A stretch of DNA of 64,000 nt from Pseudohongiella nitratireducens (lineage in GTDB: Bacteria > Pseudomonadota > Gammaproteobacteria > Pseudomonadales > Pseudohongiellaceae), in contig NZ_LWHM01000021.1 of NCBI RefSeq assembly GCF_001642735.1, positions 62,001-126,000 of the forward strand. Reading direction: 5' to 3'. A program made the position numbers and the translations under genes. Numbering within the stretch: the first letter of the stretch is position 1; each line of letters opens with the position of its first letter. The notes beneath the pieces were generated by a model. That model did not search any database and was not told the DNA's origin. It saw only the letters and a program-made list of their open reading frames with translations. Positions 1 to 9,261 of this stretch are shown one piece after another.

Positions 1-84
1 CTGGAAAAATCAGGTATGCACCATGAAGATATCATCGATGACGAAAATGGCCGTAAGACGTTGATTTATCGATTGCGGGGGTAG
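1..84 (+). CDS. 3' end of an unidentified gene (partial)
   Basis: An open frame runs from the first base to a TAG at 82-84 and encodes only the last 27 residues of a protein whose start lies outside the window. The tail is acidic then basic and ends GRKTLIYRLRG. A Tyr-Arg-Leu ending after a basic beta-hairpin is common at the end of winged-helix DNA-binding domains, but this is too short to name a family. It is followed by 110 bp leading to the TonB receptor gene on the same strand. Confidence 0.45.
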   Translation: MEKSGMHHEDIIDDENGRKTLIYRLRG

Positions 85-107
85 CCAGCATTGATAAATT
101 GATTGCA

Positions 108-126
108 GATGAGAGTAATTATCGTT
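108..126 (+). promoter_or_regulatory. weak Fur-box-like site upstream of TonB receptor
   Basis: The 19 bases at this position match the classical Fur consensus (three GATAAT-like hexamers) at about 12 of 19 positions and lie about 70 bp before the receptor start. An iron-regulated site is expected here because the downstream genes look like an iron-uptake unit. The match is weak in the left half, so this is a suggestion only. Confidence 0.25.
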
Positions 127-194
127 AAGATTGCTTTCTTTCTTACGTGCTCTCTATCGGGTCATTCTGACCTGTTTTCGTCTGGATATACTTC

Positions 195-2363
195 ATGAAT
201 AACAGCCTCAACCGTACTTCGTCATTCAAACTTGCCCTGGTTATCAGCGCTATCACTCTGTCCCCGTCACTGCTTGCACAAGGTGCGGCTTCATCCGAAA
301 TGGAAGAAATTATCGTAACCGGTTCACAGGTGGCCCTGCCTGAAGCTTTTTCAGGTGGTCAGGTCGCTCGTGGGGGGCGTGCTGGCATGCTTGGTAACCT
401 GGATATGATGGAGTCTCCTTTTGCCAGCAGTAATTTCACTGAAGATCTGATTCGCCAGCAACAGGCTGTCAGCGTTGCCGATGTAATGCAGAATGATCCG
501 GTCGTCCGGGTTGCCAAAGGCTTTGGCAACTTTCAGGAGCTGTACATGATTCGTGGCTTTCCGGTTTATTCCGACGACATGACCTATAACGGTGTCTTCG
601 GTATTTTGCCTCGTCAGTTTGTCGCAGCAGAGATTGCAGAAAGGGTGGAAGTCTTTCGCGGTGCCAGTGCTTTTTTGAACGGCGCAGCACCCGGTGGTAG
701 CAGCTTGGGTGGATCTGTGAATCTGGTTCCAAAACGAGCAGATGTGCTTGACCTGAACCGAGTCACGGTGGGTCTGGAGTCTGGCGGCCAGCGGCAGTTG
801 GCCGCTGATGTCAGTCGCCGGTTTGGCAGCAACGGTGAAACTGGTGTGCGCGGCAACATCGTCAGTCGCGATGGTGAAACGTCGGTGAACGATCAGGAGC
901 GTGAGCTGACAGCGATGTCCCTGGGTATGGATCACCAGGGGGAGCGGCTGAGGTTGTCTGCGGATATGGGGTATCAGGACCACCGCATTGATTCACCGCG
1001 TCCGAGTGTCACACCGAACGGCGAGATACCGGCTGCACCTTCAGCCGATACGAACTTTGCCCAGCCGTGGACATTCACGGATGAGGAACAATTCTTCGGT
1101 GCGGCCCGTGGTGAGTATGACATCAACCAGAATCTACGAGCATGGGCTGCAATCGGTGCGCGTCAGGGCGAAGAAAGGAATCGCCTGGCAAACCCGAACG
1201 CTGCAGTCGATGGTACGACCTCAGCCTATCGGTTTGACAATGTTCGTGAAGACGACATTTTGTCAGGCGAAGTAGGCATGCGTGCGGATCTTGATTACCG
1301 GGGTGTATCACATGCGGTGACTGTCACAGCGTCGTCATTCTCGCTCGAATCCCGAAACGCTTATGCTTTCTCCAGCTTCAGTGGTTTTGCCGGAGACCTC
1401 TATGATCCTTTTACTGTGGATGCGCCGGATGCAGACTTTTTTGTTGGTGGATCCATGTCGGCGCCATATATCACAGAAAAAGTTGATAATGAAGGCTTTG
1501 CGGTAGCGGATATGATGGGCTTTCTGGATGACCAGGTTCTGGTGACAGTCGGTGCGCGCTGGCAGAATATTGCTACGGCATCGTTTGATTACAATTCAGG
1601 CACAGAGCTTTCAAGCTACGATGAATCTCGTGTGACGCCGGTGTTGGGCGTGGTATATAAGCCCAGCGAAACAGTTTCTCTCTATGCTAACTATATTGAA
1701 GGTTTGTTGCCCGGAGAAATTGCTCCTGCCAATAGTGGCGGTGCCCCGGTGCTCAATGCTGGTGAAGTGTTTGATCCCTATCAGTCAGAACAGTTTGAGA
1801 TGGGTGTGAAAGGCGATTTCGGTAGTGTTGGCGGTTCAATCAGTTTCTATCAGACCAGTAAGCCAAGTAGTTATGTAGAAAATAATGTATTTGGCACTTA
1901 TGGTGAGCAGGAAAATCGCGGTCTGGAAATCAGTGCTTTTGGTGAAATTACACCAGATGTCCGCATCATCGCCGGTTACACTCGTCTTGAGGCGGAGCAG
2001 CAACGCACCGAGAACGGCCAGTTCGATGGCAATACAGCCGTTGGTGCTCCGGAAAACCAGTCCAATATTAATGTGGAATGGGATACACCGGTAGCAGGGC
2101 TGACGCTGGAAGGGCGCATGGTTAACACCGGATCGCAGTATGCGGATGCAGCCAATACAGTTGAGCTGGAGTCCTGGCAGCGTTTTGATCTTGGGCTGCG
2201 TTACGCACGTCGCTTTAATGAAAAGCCGGTGACTTTCCGGGCGCGGTTGCGCAACGCGACTGATGAAGACCAATGGGTTTCCGTGGGTGGCTTCCCCGGC
2301 TCCAATTATCTGGTGCTCGGAGAACCGCGCACACTGGTCATGTCAGCCAGTGTTGATTTCTGA
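195..2363 (+). CDS. TonB-dependent siderophore-type outer membrane receptor
   Basis: Outer-membrane active transporter, probably for a ferric siderophore. The 722-residue protein has a signal peptide (about residues 1-28, ending LLAQ), a TonB-box-like segment near residues 36-44 (EEIIVTGS), a plug domain with the hallmark IRGF motif near residue 118 and the GxxxGGxVNLVPKR block near 165-180, and a long beta-barrel ending in a terminal Phe (SASVDF), as outer-membrane barrels do. Length is typical of FpvA/FhuE-type receptors without an N-terminal signalling domain. It is followed without a gap by a small membrane protein and a PepSY protein, the usual companions of ferric-siderophore receptors. 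The ligand cannot be read from the sequence. Confidence 0.93.
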   Translation: MNNSLNRTSSFKLALVISAITLSPSLLAQGAASSEMEEIIVTGSQVALPEAFSGGQVARGGRAGMLGNLDMMESPFASSNFTEDLIRQQQAVSVADVMQNDPVVRVAKGFGNFQELYMIRGFPVYSDDMTYNGVFGILPRQFVAAEIAERVEVFRGASAFLNGAAPGGSSLGGSVNLVPKRADVLDLNRVTVGLESGGQRQLAADVSRRFGSNGETGVRGNIVSRDGETSVNDQERELTAMSLGMDHQGERLRLSADMGYQDHRIDSPRPSVTPNGEIPAAPSADTNFAQPWTFTDEEQFFGAARGEYDINQNLRAWAAIGARQGEERNRLANPNAAVDGTTSAYRFDNVREDDILSGEVGMRADLDYRGVSHAVTVTASSFSLESRNAYAFSSFSGFAGDLYDPFTVDAPDADFFVGGSMSAPYITEKVDNEGFAVADMMGFLDDQVLVTVGARWQNIATASFDYNSGTELSSYDESRVTPVLGVVYKPSETVSLYANYIEGLLPGEIAPANSGGAPVLNAGEVFDPYQSEQFEMGVKGDFGSVGGSISFYQTSKPSSYVENNVFGTYGEQENRGLEISAFGEITPDVRIIAGYTRLEAEQQRTENGQFDGNTAVGAPENQSNINVEWDTPVAGLTLEGRMVNTGSQYADAANTVELESWQRFDLGLRYARRFNEKPVTFRARLRNATDEDQWVSVGGFPGSNYLVLGEPRTLVMSASVDF

Positions 2364-2364
2364 G

Positions 2365-2943
2365 GTGAATACGCTTTTCGCTTTGATCATGGCAATGGCT
2401 GGTGTGATGCTGCTGTACTTTCGGTGGTGTCGACATACCGCCAGTCAGCAATGGTGGACAGTTGCTGGTTGGCTGTTGATCGCGCTGGCGACGCTACCCT
2501 GGACGCTGGCGCATGGTATTGAGTTTGCTGTTATGTATGCATTCCTGGTGCCGGGTATCCTGGCCTGGGTTTTTGTTGGCAGACAATGGTTTATTGCTAC
2601 AAAAAATCAAGTCGCAAAACGTCATGATAAAAAGCCGGTCACAGAAGCACGTCGCCCTGTGACCGAGGTATACCAGTTACACCATCCGCAGCGCTGGCTG
2701 GTACTGCTGCTCCGTACCGCTATGGTTCTGCCATATGCCGGCGCTGTGTCCTTGCTGGCAACAGTCGCACTCACCGATCTTCTCCCCTTGATAAAAAATG
2801 ACACGCTGGTCCTGGCGTTATTGGCTGGGTCATTAGTCTGGGGCATTGTTGCCAGTTGGTTGTTAGCGCAAACATCATTGCTGCGACCTGTTGCAGCTCT
2901 GGCTGTTGTTGGACTCTTAAGCGCGCTTTATTTATTCGGATAA
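2365..2943 (+). CDS. small polytopic membrane protein of the iron-uptake unit
   Basis: A 192-residue inner-membrane protein if started at the GTG at 2365, one base after the receptor stop; an open frame continues upstream inside the receptor gene but reads as hydrophilic out-of-frame sequence, so I reject a longer start. About five to six hydrophobic segments are seen, split by a charged loop near residues 78-105 (KKPVTEARRPVTEVYQLHH). Proteins of the DUF3325/DUF3649 type occupy this slot between TonB receptors and PepSY proteins in other proteobacteria, and this could be a relative, but I do not recognise the family with certainty. The tight spacing on both sides argues for an operon with the receptor and the PepSY gene. 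Confidence 0.75.
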   Translation: MNTLFALIMAMAGVMLLYFRWCRHTASQQWWTVAGWLLIALATLPWTLAHGIEFAVMYAFLVPGILAWVFVGRQWFIATKNQVAKRHDKKPVTEARRPVTEVYQLHHPQRWLVLLLRTAMVLPYAGAVSLLATVALTDLLPLIKNDTLVLALLAGSLVWGIVASWLLAQTSLLRPVAALAVVGLLSALYLFG

Positions 2944-2950
2944 TTTGCAA

Positions 2951-4372
2951 ATGAAATTTTCTCTGCCACCCGCTTTGGTCAAACGTTATTTGCAAAGTCA
3001 TTCCTGGATTGGCCTGGCAATGGCTGCTGTTTTATATCTGGTGTGTATCTCTGGAACGGTGACTGTGTTTGCGCGATACCTTGATCGCTGGGAACAGCCG
3101 GATGTTCAGGAATTCACCCAGATAGACACGGCTATTTTGAACAATGTTTATCGTGATTTGGTAGAACAAACCCCAGACCTTGCTGGCGATGTACTGGTCA
3201 TGTTACCCAGAGAAGGCATACCCAGAGCGTCACTGGTTTCCTCGCAAGGTGCATGGCTGCTGAACCAGGATGGGAGTCGCGGCAAGGTGCTTGCCAGCCC
3301 CTGGACAAATATGTTGATCAGTCTGCATGATCATCTTCACTTGCCCGCAACCTGGGGAATGATCGTGGTCAGTATTACGGGTGTCTTAATGACTGCACTG
3401 ATTGTCTCAGGATTTCTTTCCCACCCGGGTATTTTTCGTGATGCCTTTCATTTTCGACAAGGAGCTTCACCCAGGTTGCAGCAAACAGACCTGCATAATC
3501 GCTTAAGCGTCTGGGCGGCTCCCTTCCATCTGATCATTGCCGTCTCGGGTGCCTATTTTGGCGTGGCGGTTTTGATGAATGCCATCATTGCCAGCGCGTT
3601 TTTTGGCGGTGATGATGAGGCCCGGCTGGCTGAGGTCTTTGGTGGCCCTCCAACGCTGGAGCAGGAGGTAGTGCCCGTCAATATTTCCCGTGCATTGGCG
3701 ACGTTGGAAGAAATTGTCCCCGAAGCAGATCCTTTCTATGTCACGATTGAGGATGCTAACTCACCTTCACAATATATGCTGATAGGTGCTCACCACACTG
3801 ATCGTTTGATTTATGCAGAGCAGTACCGTTTTGATCAGAATGGTGACTATATTGATAATGTGGGATATACCGATGGGCCTGTAGGGCGCCAGGCCATCTT
3901 TTCTGTGTTTCGTGTGCACTTTGGCCATTTTGGTGGTTTACCGGTTATGCTTCTGTATGGCTTTCTGGGTATAGCTCTGTGTGTCGTTTGCGTCAGCGGG
4001 GTAAATATCTGGCTAAATAAACGTAAACACAAAGACGTTATCAATGACATCTGGCCAGGCTTCGTATGGGGAGTACCTGTGGCGATTCTTGGTTCGGCCC
4101 TGATCAGTCTGCTGTCCGGTCTGTCAGCGGTTTCTGCTTTTTGGCTGTTACTGGCGTTGAGCACGATGCTTGGGCTAGTGATAAAAACAGCAACAATCAC
4201 ACGAAGGTGGTTGATTACCGCGAGTGCTTTGCTGGCGGGAGTGCTTGCTGCTGTACACGCGCTGGTATACGGCGGTGATGCTTTCCATGGGGTGGCGCTG
4301 CTGATTAATATCAGTTTGCTGGTGACAGGTTGTTTGGTTATTGCCCTGATGTATCTGAGGAAGCAGCGCTGA
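2951..4372 (+). CDS. PepSY-associated membrane protein (iron-regulated type)
   Basis: Inner-membrane protein of the PepSY_TM family, 473 residues from the ATG at 2951; a TTG two codons earlier is possible. The first transmembrane helix lies near residues 17-37, followed by a periplasmic PepSY-like region, then helices near 130-155, 180-205 and 320-345, and four further hydrophobic segments towards the C-terminus. Relatives accompany siderophore receptors, and some act as ferric reductases that free iron in the periplasm; whether this one does is inference. It begins 7 bp after the small membrane protein. Its 3' end overlaps the convergent diguanylate cyclase gene by 35 bp. Confidence 0.88.
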   Translation: MKFSLPPALVKRYLQSHSWIGLAMAAVLYLVCISGTVTVFARYLDRWEQPDVQEFTQIDTAILNNVYRDLVEQTPDLAGDVLVMLPREGIPRASLVSSQGAWLLNQDGSRGKVLASPWTNMLISLHDHLHLPATWGMIVVSITGVLMTALIVSGFLSHPGIFRDAFHFRQGASPRLQQTDLHNRLSVWAAPFHLIIAVSGAYFGVAVLMNAIIASAFFGGDDEARLAEVFGGPPTLEQEVVPVNISRALATLEEIVPEADPFYVTIEDANSPSQYMLIGAHHTDRLIYAEQYRFDQNGDYIDNVGYTDGPVGRQAIFSVFRVHFGHFGGLPVMLLYGFLGIALCVVCVSGVNIWLNKRKHKDVINDIWPGFVWGVPVAILGSALISLLSGLSAVSAFWLLLALSTMLGLVIKTATITRRWLITASALLAGVLAAVHALVYGGDAFHGVALLINISLLVTGCLVIALMYLRKQR

Positions 4373-6266
4373 CGTACTCATTGTCCTGACGACAATACAC
4401 GGTATTCCGACCAGCCCTCTTAGCACGGTAAAGAGCACTGTCTGCCTGGCGCAGTAACAGGTCTGCTGACTCTTCACTGCCAGGTGTGGTGCTGGCCACA
4501 CCGACGCTGACGGTCACGGTACCGGTTGCAGATTCGTCATGTTTCATATTCAATGCCTCTACCGCCTGACGCACCTGTTCTGCGATTCGGCAGGCGTCAG
4601 CGAGTTTGCAGCTTGGCAAGACAATGCTGAACTCCTCTCCCCCATAACGGGCCAGAATGTCGGAAGATCGGTTAATATGAGACTTCAGGGTGGAAGCTAT
4701 GAGTTGAAGGCAGCTATCCCCATCCTGGTGCCCATAAAGATCGTTATACTCTTTAAACCGGTCCACATCTATCATCAGAACTGCAATCGCGTCATTGGCC
4801 TGAAGAGCACGCTGCCACTGACTTTCCAGTACATCGTCAAATCGGCGGCGATTTGCCAGTCCGGTTAAAGCATCTGAAACAGACAGTTCAGTCAGCTGTG
4901 TATTAGCGGACTCAAGTTCGCGGGTTTTTTCTGTCAGCACTTGTAAGGCTGCTTCTGTGCGCTGTTTGCTGCTTTCCAGTTGCGAGTTGCGGGCACTGGC
5001 CTCTTGGGCAACGCGATGAAACTGGTGAACAGCACTGGCCAGGCGGCCTAATTCATCTCGGCCTTCTTGCGGCAGACTGACATCAAAATTACCACTGGCA
5101 ATTTCTTGCATGGTATAGCTAAGGTTGGCGGTTCTTTGGATGAGATTACGCATAACATGCAGGTAAAAGAACAGCAGCATACCCAGCAGGCCAGTCGCTG
5201 TAACGGTCAATAAAATCAGGCGAGAGCTTTGGCTGTAGGACAGAGCATTCTCGCCTGCCCGATTGATTTGCCTGACTTCCTGGCTTGCCAAATTCTCCGA
5301 GGCTTCATCAATCTGTGAGGTGATTTCTGCGTTTTGGAGTAATAAGGAATAACCATTGCTTAACAGCTCCAGCTCTCTACGCCGTAAATTAATCAGATTG
5401 TCAGGTGAATTGCTGATGTCGATCAGGCGTTGAAAGTCAGGTTCGATGGCTTCCTGAATAAAATCCGGTAATTTACTCTTGGCTTCATTGGCTTCTGCCA
5501 GGTCGGAGGCAATTTGCTGCTCGAATACTTCCAGCTGACTTAAGGTTGAGCTTGTGGTGGCTCTTATCTGATCGCCACTGATCATGCCAAGCAAGGTATA
5601 TAACCTGGAGATGGGCACAAGCCTGGCATTATCGATAGCCATTTGCCTTAAATCCTGTGCGGGGAAATCCGGTTGCGTACCAAGGTGGGCAATTACATCA
5701 CTGTCGGCTTCAAGCATGCGGATACGGAAAGTCAGGTGCTGCTGCATTGCCTGCCAGGCCTCTGACAGGGCGCGACGGGATTGATCACGGGTGATCAGAA
5801 TATCCAGACGTTGTTCAACCAGGTTTCTCAGGTCAGCCAGGTTAGCGTTGAGTTCAGTGGATAATTGTAAAATGGTTTGCGTAGGTTCATCGCCCTCTCT
5901 GTCATAAAGCGACCTAAGGTAGGGTTCAACCTGAGCCTGGGCTTCATCCAGTGAAGAAAAAGCGCGCTGCTTCTCCGCCTCACTACTGATATTCAGCAGG
6001 GTCAGGGCGCGGGCCGCCAGGTTGTCCACAGCCCGTGCTGTCCGGAAGCTGTTCATTGTCGAGGGCAGGCGTTCGCCAAGAATATCATTGACGTCCCCGG
6101 TCAGGCGCTCAGAGTTGATCAGTGCTGTGCTTACCACAAACACCATTAGTCCTGTCATTAACGTAATGCCCAGCAGGAAGCTGCGACGTATGCCCAACCC
6201 TTCATGTAGATAGCGGCGCCAGCCACGGGAGCGCTTGCCAGCATAGCGCGGATTACTCCATGACAT
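4338..6266 (-). CDS. TorS-like membrane diguanylate cyclase (HAMP-GGDEF)
   Basis: Makes cyclic di-GMP from GTP. The 642-residue protein has an N-terminal transmembrane helix (about 28-48), a helical periplasmic region of about 300 residues resembling the TorS-type sensor fold, a second membrane helix near 345-365, a HAMP domain, a short coiled coil and a C-terminal GGDEF domain. The active-site loop is GGEEF at residues 542-546, and an intact inhibitory I-site RSSD stands five residues before it (533-536), so the enzyme should be active and product-inhibited. The start at 6266 is chosen for the GGAGA ribosome site just upstream; it overlaps the end of the binding-protein gene by 14 bp. The overlap suggests that the binding protein delivers the signal. 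Confidence 0.9.
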   Translation of the reverse strand: MSWSNPRYAGKRSRGWRRYLHEGLGIRRSFLLGITLMTGLMVFVVSTALINSERLTGDVNDILGERLPSTMNSFRTARAVDNLAARALTLLNISSEAEKQRAFSSLDEAQAQVEPYLRSLYDREGDEPTQTILQLSTELNANLADLRNLVEQRLDILITRDQSRRALSEAWQAMQQHLTFRIRMLEADSDVIAHLGTQPDFPAQDLRQMAIDNARLVPISRLYTLLGMISGDQIRATTSSTLSQLEVFEQQIASDLAEANEAKSKLPDFIQEAIEPDFQRLIDISNSPDNLINLRRRELELLSNGYSLLLQNAEITSQIDEASENLASQEVRQINRAGENALSYSQSSRLILLTVTATGLLGMLLFFYLHVMRNLIQRTANLSYTMQEIASGNFDVSLPQEGRDELGRLASAVHQFHRVAQEASARNSQLESSKQRTEAALQVLTEKTRELESANTQLTELSVSDALTGLANRRRFDDVLESQWQRALQANDAIAVLMIDVDRFKEYNDLYGHQDGDSCLQLIASTLKSHINRSSDILARYGGEEFSIVLPSCKLADACRIAEQVRQAVEALNMKHDESATGTVTVSVGVASTTPGSEESADLLLRQADSALYRAKRAGRNTVYCRQDNEYVSAASSDTSGQ

Positions 6267-7404
6267 GACTTTCTCCATCGCGCCAGATATGCCATGTAAA
6301 GTTTGGGTAATCAGTTGTGATATCGCCTTTCTCGTCAAAGGAGACATCACCTATGATGGTTTCAATGGTGCTTTCGCGAATGGCGGCGGCGACTTCAGCC
6401 GCAGCAAATGAGCCTGCCCTGTTTACACCTTCTATCCAGACCTGGACAGCGGCAAAGCTGAGTAAAGCATATCCTCTGGCTTCTACATTGCGATGCTGGT
6501 AAATAGCCTGTGCAATTTCGCTAAATCGTTCCGGTGATACCTGGTTGTCGATCTCGGCGGGAAACGTGAACATAACATCGTCAGCTTCAGGCCCGGTAAT
6601 ACTGGGAAAAGTAGATGAAATCAGGCTGTCTGCACTGATAATCCGAAAATCAGCGCGCAGCATGCTTGCCTGGCGAGTGAAAACGCCAATATCAAGTACG
6701 CCCCCGACCACATAAACAACATCAACATTAGCCTCCATCATCAGCAGCACTTGCTCCAGATATGAGGTTGCGGAAGCCACTGCTTGAGTCATTTGTGCAA
6801 TCTCAGCCCCGGCCCTTTCAAGCACCTGCATTGCTTCTTCAGTCGCTCCTATGGAATAGCTGGTAGGAAAGCGCAAAATACCAATGCGTGCCTCAGGGAA
6901 GTGTTCCAGAATATGTTGTGCTGCCAGCTGGCCTTGCTGGTCATCCCGTCCGAGCATGCGGAAAATCGTCTTCAGGCCCAGTTCGGTAATGTTAGGGTCA
7001 GTCGATGCTGGGGTAATCTGAAGGACTTCCTGGGCAGCATAGACTGGGGCAGTGGCAAGTGTAGAGGTGGAGCAGGAGTGGCCGATAACCAGCTTTGGCT
7101 CTTGTCTGACGACCTCCTCGGCAACTGACAGTGCAATATTGGCCCGGCAACGGTCATCAAACTCTGTGACGATCAATTTCTTACCTAGCAAGGTCCCATC
7201 AGTTTCCAGGGCGATTGCTGCCCTGACCCCTGCTTGAAACTGTGTCCCGACCGATACGCTGGTGCCTGACATGGGACCGGCAATGGCAATGGTGGCGGTG
7301 TTTGGGTTCTCACCCTGGCCGTGCGTGGCTGAAGCCAGTGTTAACAACAAGCATAGCAAGCACTGGCAAAGCCAAAGCATGTTTTGTTTGCTTGTATTTC
7401 CCAC
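6253..7404 (-). CDS. periplasmic ligand-binding protein, branched-chain amino acid (LivK) type
   Basis: Type I periplasmic binding protein of 383 residues with a cleavable signal peptide (hydrophobic stretch about residues 9-27, ending THGQ). The mature N-terminus IAIAGPMSGTSVSVGTQFQAG and the later GHSCSTST and ITPASTDP segments are the classic LivK/ANF-receptor blocks that line the ligand cleft. No ABC permease or ATPase genes are adjacent; instead the stop codon lies inside the start of a TorS-like diguanylate cyclase. By analogy with TorT/TorS, I infer that it senses rather than imports its ligand. The reported start is a GTG; an ATG at 7380 would leave a shorter signal peptide. Confidence 0.88.
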   Translation of the reverse strand: MGNTSKQNMLWLCQCLLCLLLTLASATHGQGENPNTATIAIAGPMSGTSVSVGTQFQAGVRAAIALETDGTLLGKKLIVTEFDDRCRANIALSVAEEVVRQEPKLVIGHSCSTSTLATAPVYAAQEVLQITPASTDPNITELGLKTIFRMLGRDDQQGQLAAQHILEHFPEARIGILRFPTSYSIGATEEAMQVLERAGAEIAQMTQAVASATSYLEQVLLMMEANVDVVYVVGGVLDIGVFTRQASMLRADFRIISADSLISSTFPSITGPEADDVMFTFPAEIDNQVSPERFSEIAQAIYQHRNVEARGYALLSFAAVQVWIEGVNRAGSFAAAEVAAAIRESTIETIIGDVSFDEKGDITTDYPNFTWHIWRDGESHVME

Positions 7405-7659
7405 TATGACGCTGGCCTCGAATAAACGGCGAAAAATTCAGTCAATTTTGCGCCAAATGTTCTGAAATGTGAAGTAGTTAACAGATTATCGGCCAGCATG
7501 AGGCAAGCCTTAGTCCTTCCTTCAAAGATTAGCAGTTGCGCGCTCACCATGAATATGAGATTTATAGCTTGTCATCCAGTAGAGGGGGGAGCCCGCATTG
7601 GCAGATTCGTGCTGTCGGTTCGGTGAATATTAATATCTCTGCGAGGTGAGGAAGCTAAC

Positions 7660-9231
7660 ATGAAGCATTCGGACGGACAGCAAGACCCTCAATCAAGCCA
7701 GCCCCTGATTTCCCGGCGGCGGTTCATGCAAAGCAGTGTCGCCCTGGCTGGTAGTGGTTTGGTAGCTGCATCTTTAGTCAACAACCCGAATCAGGCTGTT
7801 GCACAAGCAACAGGTGCCCAGGCAGGCTCTGCGGATAATGACATAACGGTATTTACCCATACTACAGTGGTCAGCAACGATGCAGATCGCCGGACCTATC
7901 AAGACGTTGCCCTGGTGGTTCAGGGCGACACCATTGCCGCTATCGGGAATACGGACGAAATGTTGTCACGTTTCCCCAATGCTGCTGTTTATGACGGTAG
8001 CCGAAAAGCGATTCTGCCTGGCTTGATCAATTGCCATGCCCATCTTGCCCAGGCACTCGACAAAGGATTTAACGAAGACTTCGGTTTTCCCAACAGTCTC
8101 AATCTGCCTGTTAGTCCCTTTAGCCTGATCAGTGAAGAAGAAGCCACTTTAATGTCGATGGTGGGTGCGCTTGAAGCCTTGCGGGGTGGTACTACAACGG
8201 TCGTTCAGAATGTGGGTAACATCGCCAGGGATGCTGCGGCGCTGGCAGAGACGGGGCAGCGCTGGGTGTTTGCGGAATCGGTCAGGGACATCGAAACAGT
8301 CGATGGCCCAATGTCACCGCCGAGGTTAGCCAACAGTGTGCCACCGCAATTCTCCGATCGTCTCAGGGAGGAGGGCATGCAGCGCATCAGTGATCTGTTT
8401 GATCGCTGGCATGGTTATGATAATGGTCGGATTCAGGTTTTCCCCGCAGCGGCATTGGTCGAATTGTCTTCACCTCAGTTGCTCAGAGATGTACGCGAGT
8501 TTGCAGACCGGCATGAGCTGGGTTACACGATTCACATGACGCAGTCTCAGGCTGAGGTCGATTTCATGTTGCGCTATCACGGCATGCGGCCCGCTTTGTT
8601 TTTGCAGGAACATGGCTATCTTGGGCCCCGGCTCTTTGCCGCCCATGCGCGTTATGTGGATGATAATGAGATCAGGGTGCTGGCTGACTCAGGAACCATG
8701 GTGACACACCAGGCGTCGATGGCCGCCAATCGTGGTGTCAATCCGCCGGTTACCCGGTTGCGCCGTGGCGGTGTGCGTATGTGTCTGGGAACGGATAACA
8801 ACAATAACGATATGCTCCATGTCATGAAAGTTGCCATGCAGATGGAGCGTATTCAGCGCGCTGATGATATCCCGGGCATTTTGCCGCAACCGGAAGACCT
8901 GCTTGCAGATGCGTGCAGTGGTGGTGCAAGTGCAGTCAATATGGGGGGGTCGTTAGGTCAGCTTGCGGTGGGTAAAAAAGCTGACCTGATTGTGCTTGAT
9001 GTCATGAAACCACACCTGACGCCCTCAGGAAGAATTCTGTCGGCATGGCTACACAATGGTCAACCTTCTGATGTCGAGTCTGTCATGGTGGATGGAAAGT
9101 TTGTTATGCGTGATCATCGTGTACTGACAGTGGATGAAGGTGCATTGATGGAGGAAGCTTACCAGGTCGGGCAGCGTGTCTGGAGCCGGATATTGCAGGA
9201 CGGGCCACTCACTTTGCCTACTATGTCTTGA
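7660..9231 (+). CDS. TAT-exported amidohydrolase (ATZ/TRZ-like deaminase family)
   Basis: Metal-dependent amidohydrolase of 523 residues. The N-terminus has a twin-arginine signal (SRRRFMQSS, about residues 19-27, then a hydrophobic stretch ending AVAQ), so it is probably exported folded. The metal site is visible: NCHAH with His126 and His128, His292 in HMTQ, His329 in AAHARY, and Asp379 in LGTDNNNND, the usual order for mononuclear cytosine deaminase/ATZ-type enzymes, together with a C-terminal LGQLAVGKKADLIVLD beta-sandwich motif. The substrate is probably an N-heterocycle or related amide, but cannot be fixed. A strong AGGTGAGGA ribosome site precedes the ATG. A periplasmic member of this mostly cytoplasmic family is somewhat unusual. 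Confidence 0.9.
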   Translation: MKHSDGQQDPQSSQPLISRRRFMQSSVALAGSGLVAASLVNNPNQAVAQATGAQAGSADNDITVFTHTTVVSNDADRRTYQDVALVVQGDTIAAIGNTDEMLSRFPNAAVYDGSRKAILPGLINCHAHLAQALDKGFNEDFGFPNSLNLPVSPFSLISEEEATLMSMVGALEALRGGTTTVVQNVGNIARDAAALAETGQRWVFAESVRDIETVDGPMSPPRLANSVPPQFSDRLREEGMQRISDLFDRWHGYDNGRIQVFPAAALVELSSPQLLRDVREFADRHELGYTIHMTQSQAEVDFMLRYHGMRPALFLQEHGYLGPRLFAAHARYVDDNEIRVLADSGTMVTHQASMAANRGVNPPVTRLRRGGVRMCLGTDNNNNDMLHVMKVAMQMERIQRADDIPGILPQPEDLLADACSGGASAVNMGGSLGQLAVGKKADLIVLDVMKPHLTPSGRILSAWLHNGQPSDVESVMVDGKFVMRDHRVLTVDEGALMEEAYQVGQRVWSRILQDGPLTLPTMS

Positions 9232-9261
9232 TGATGATAGTGAAAATGAGGAGAGGTAAGA

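Noticed and set aside
351-983. Long minus-strand open frame opposite the first TonB receptor gene
   Set aside because: It lies wholly inside a receptor with clear plug and barrel motifs, has no signal of a known fold and is a codon-bias shadow.
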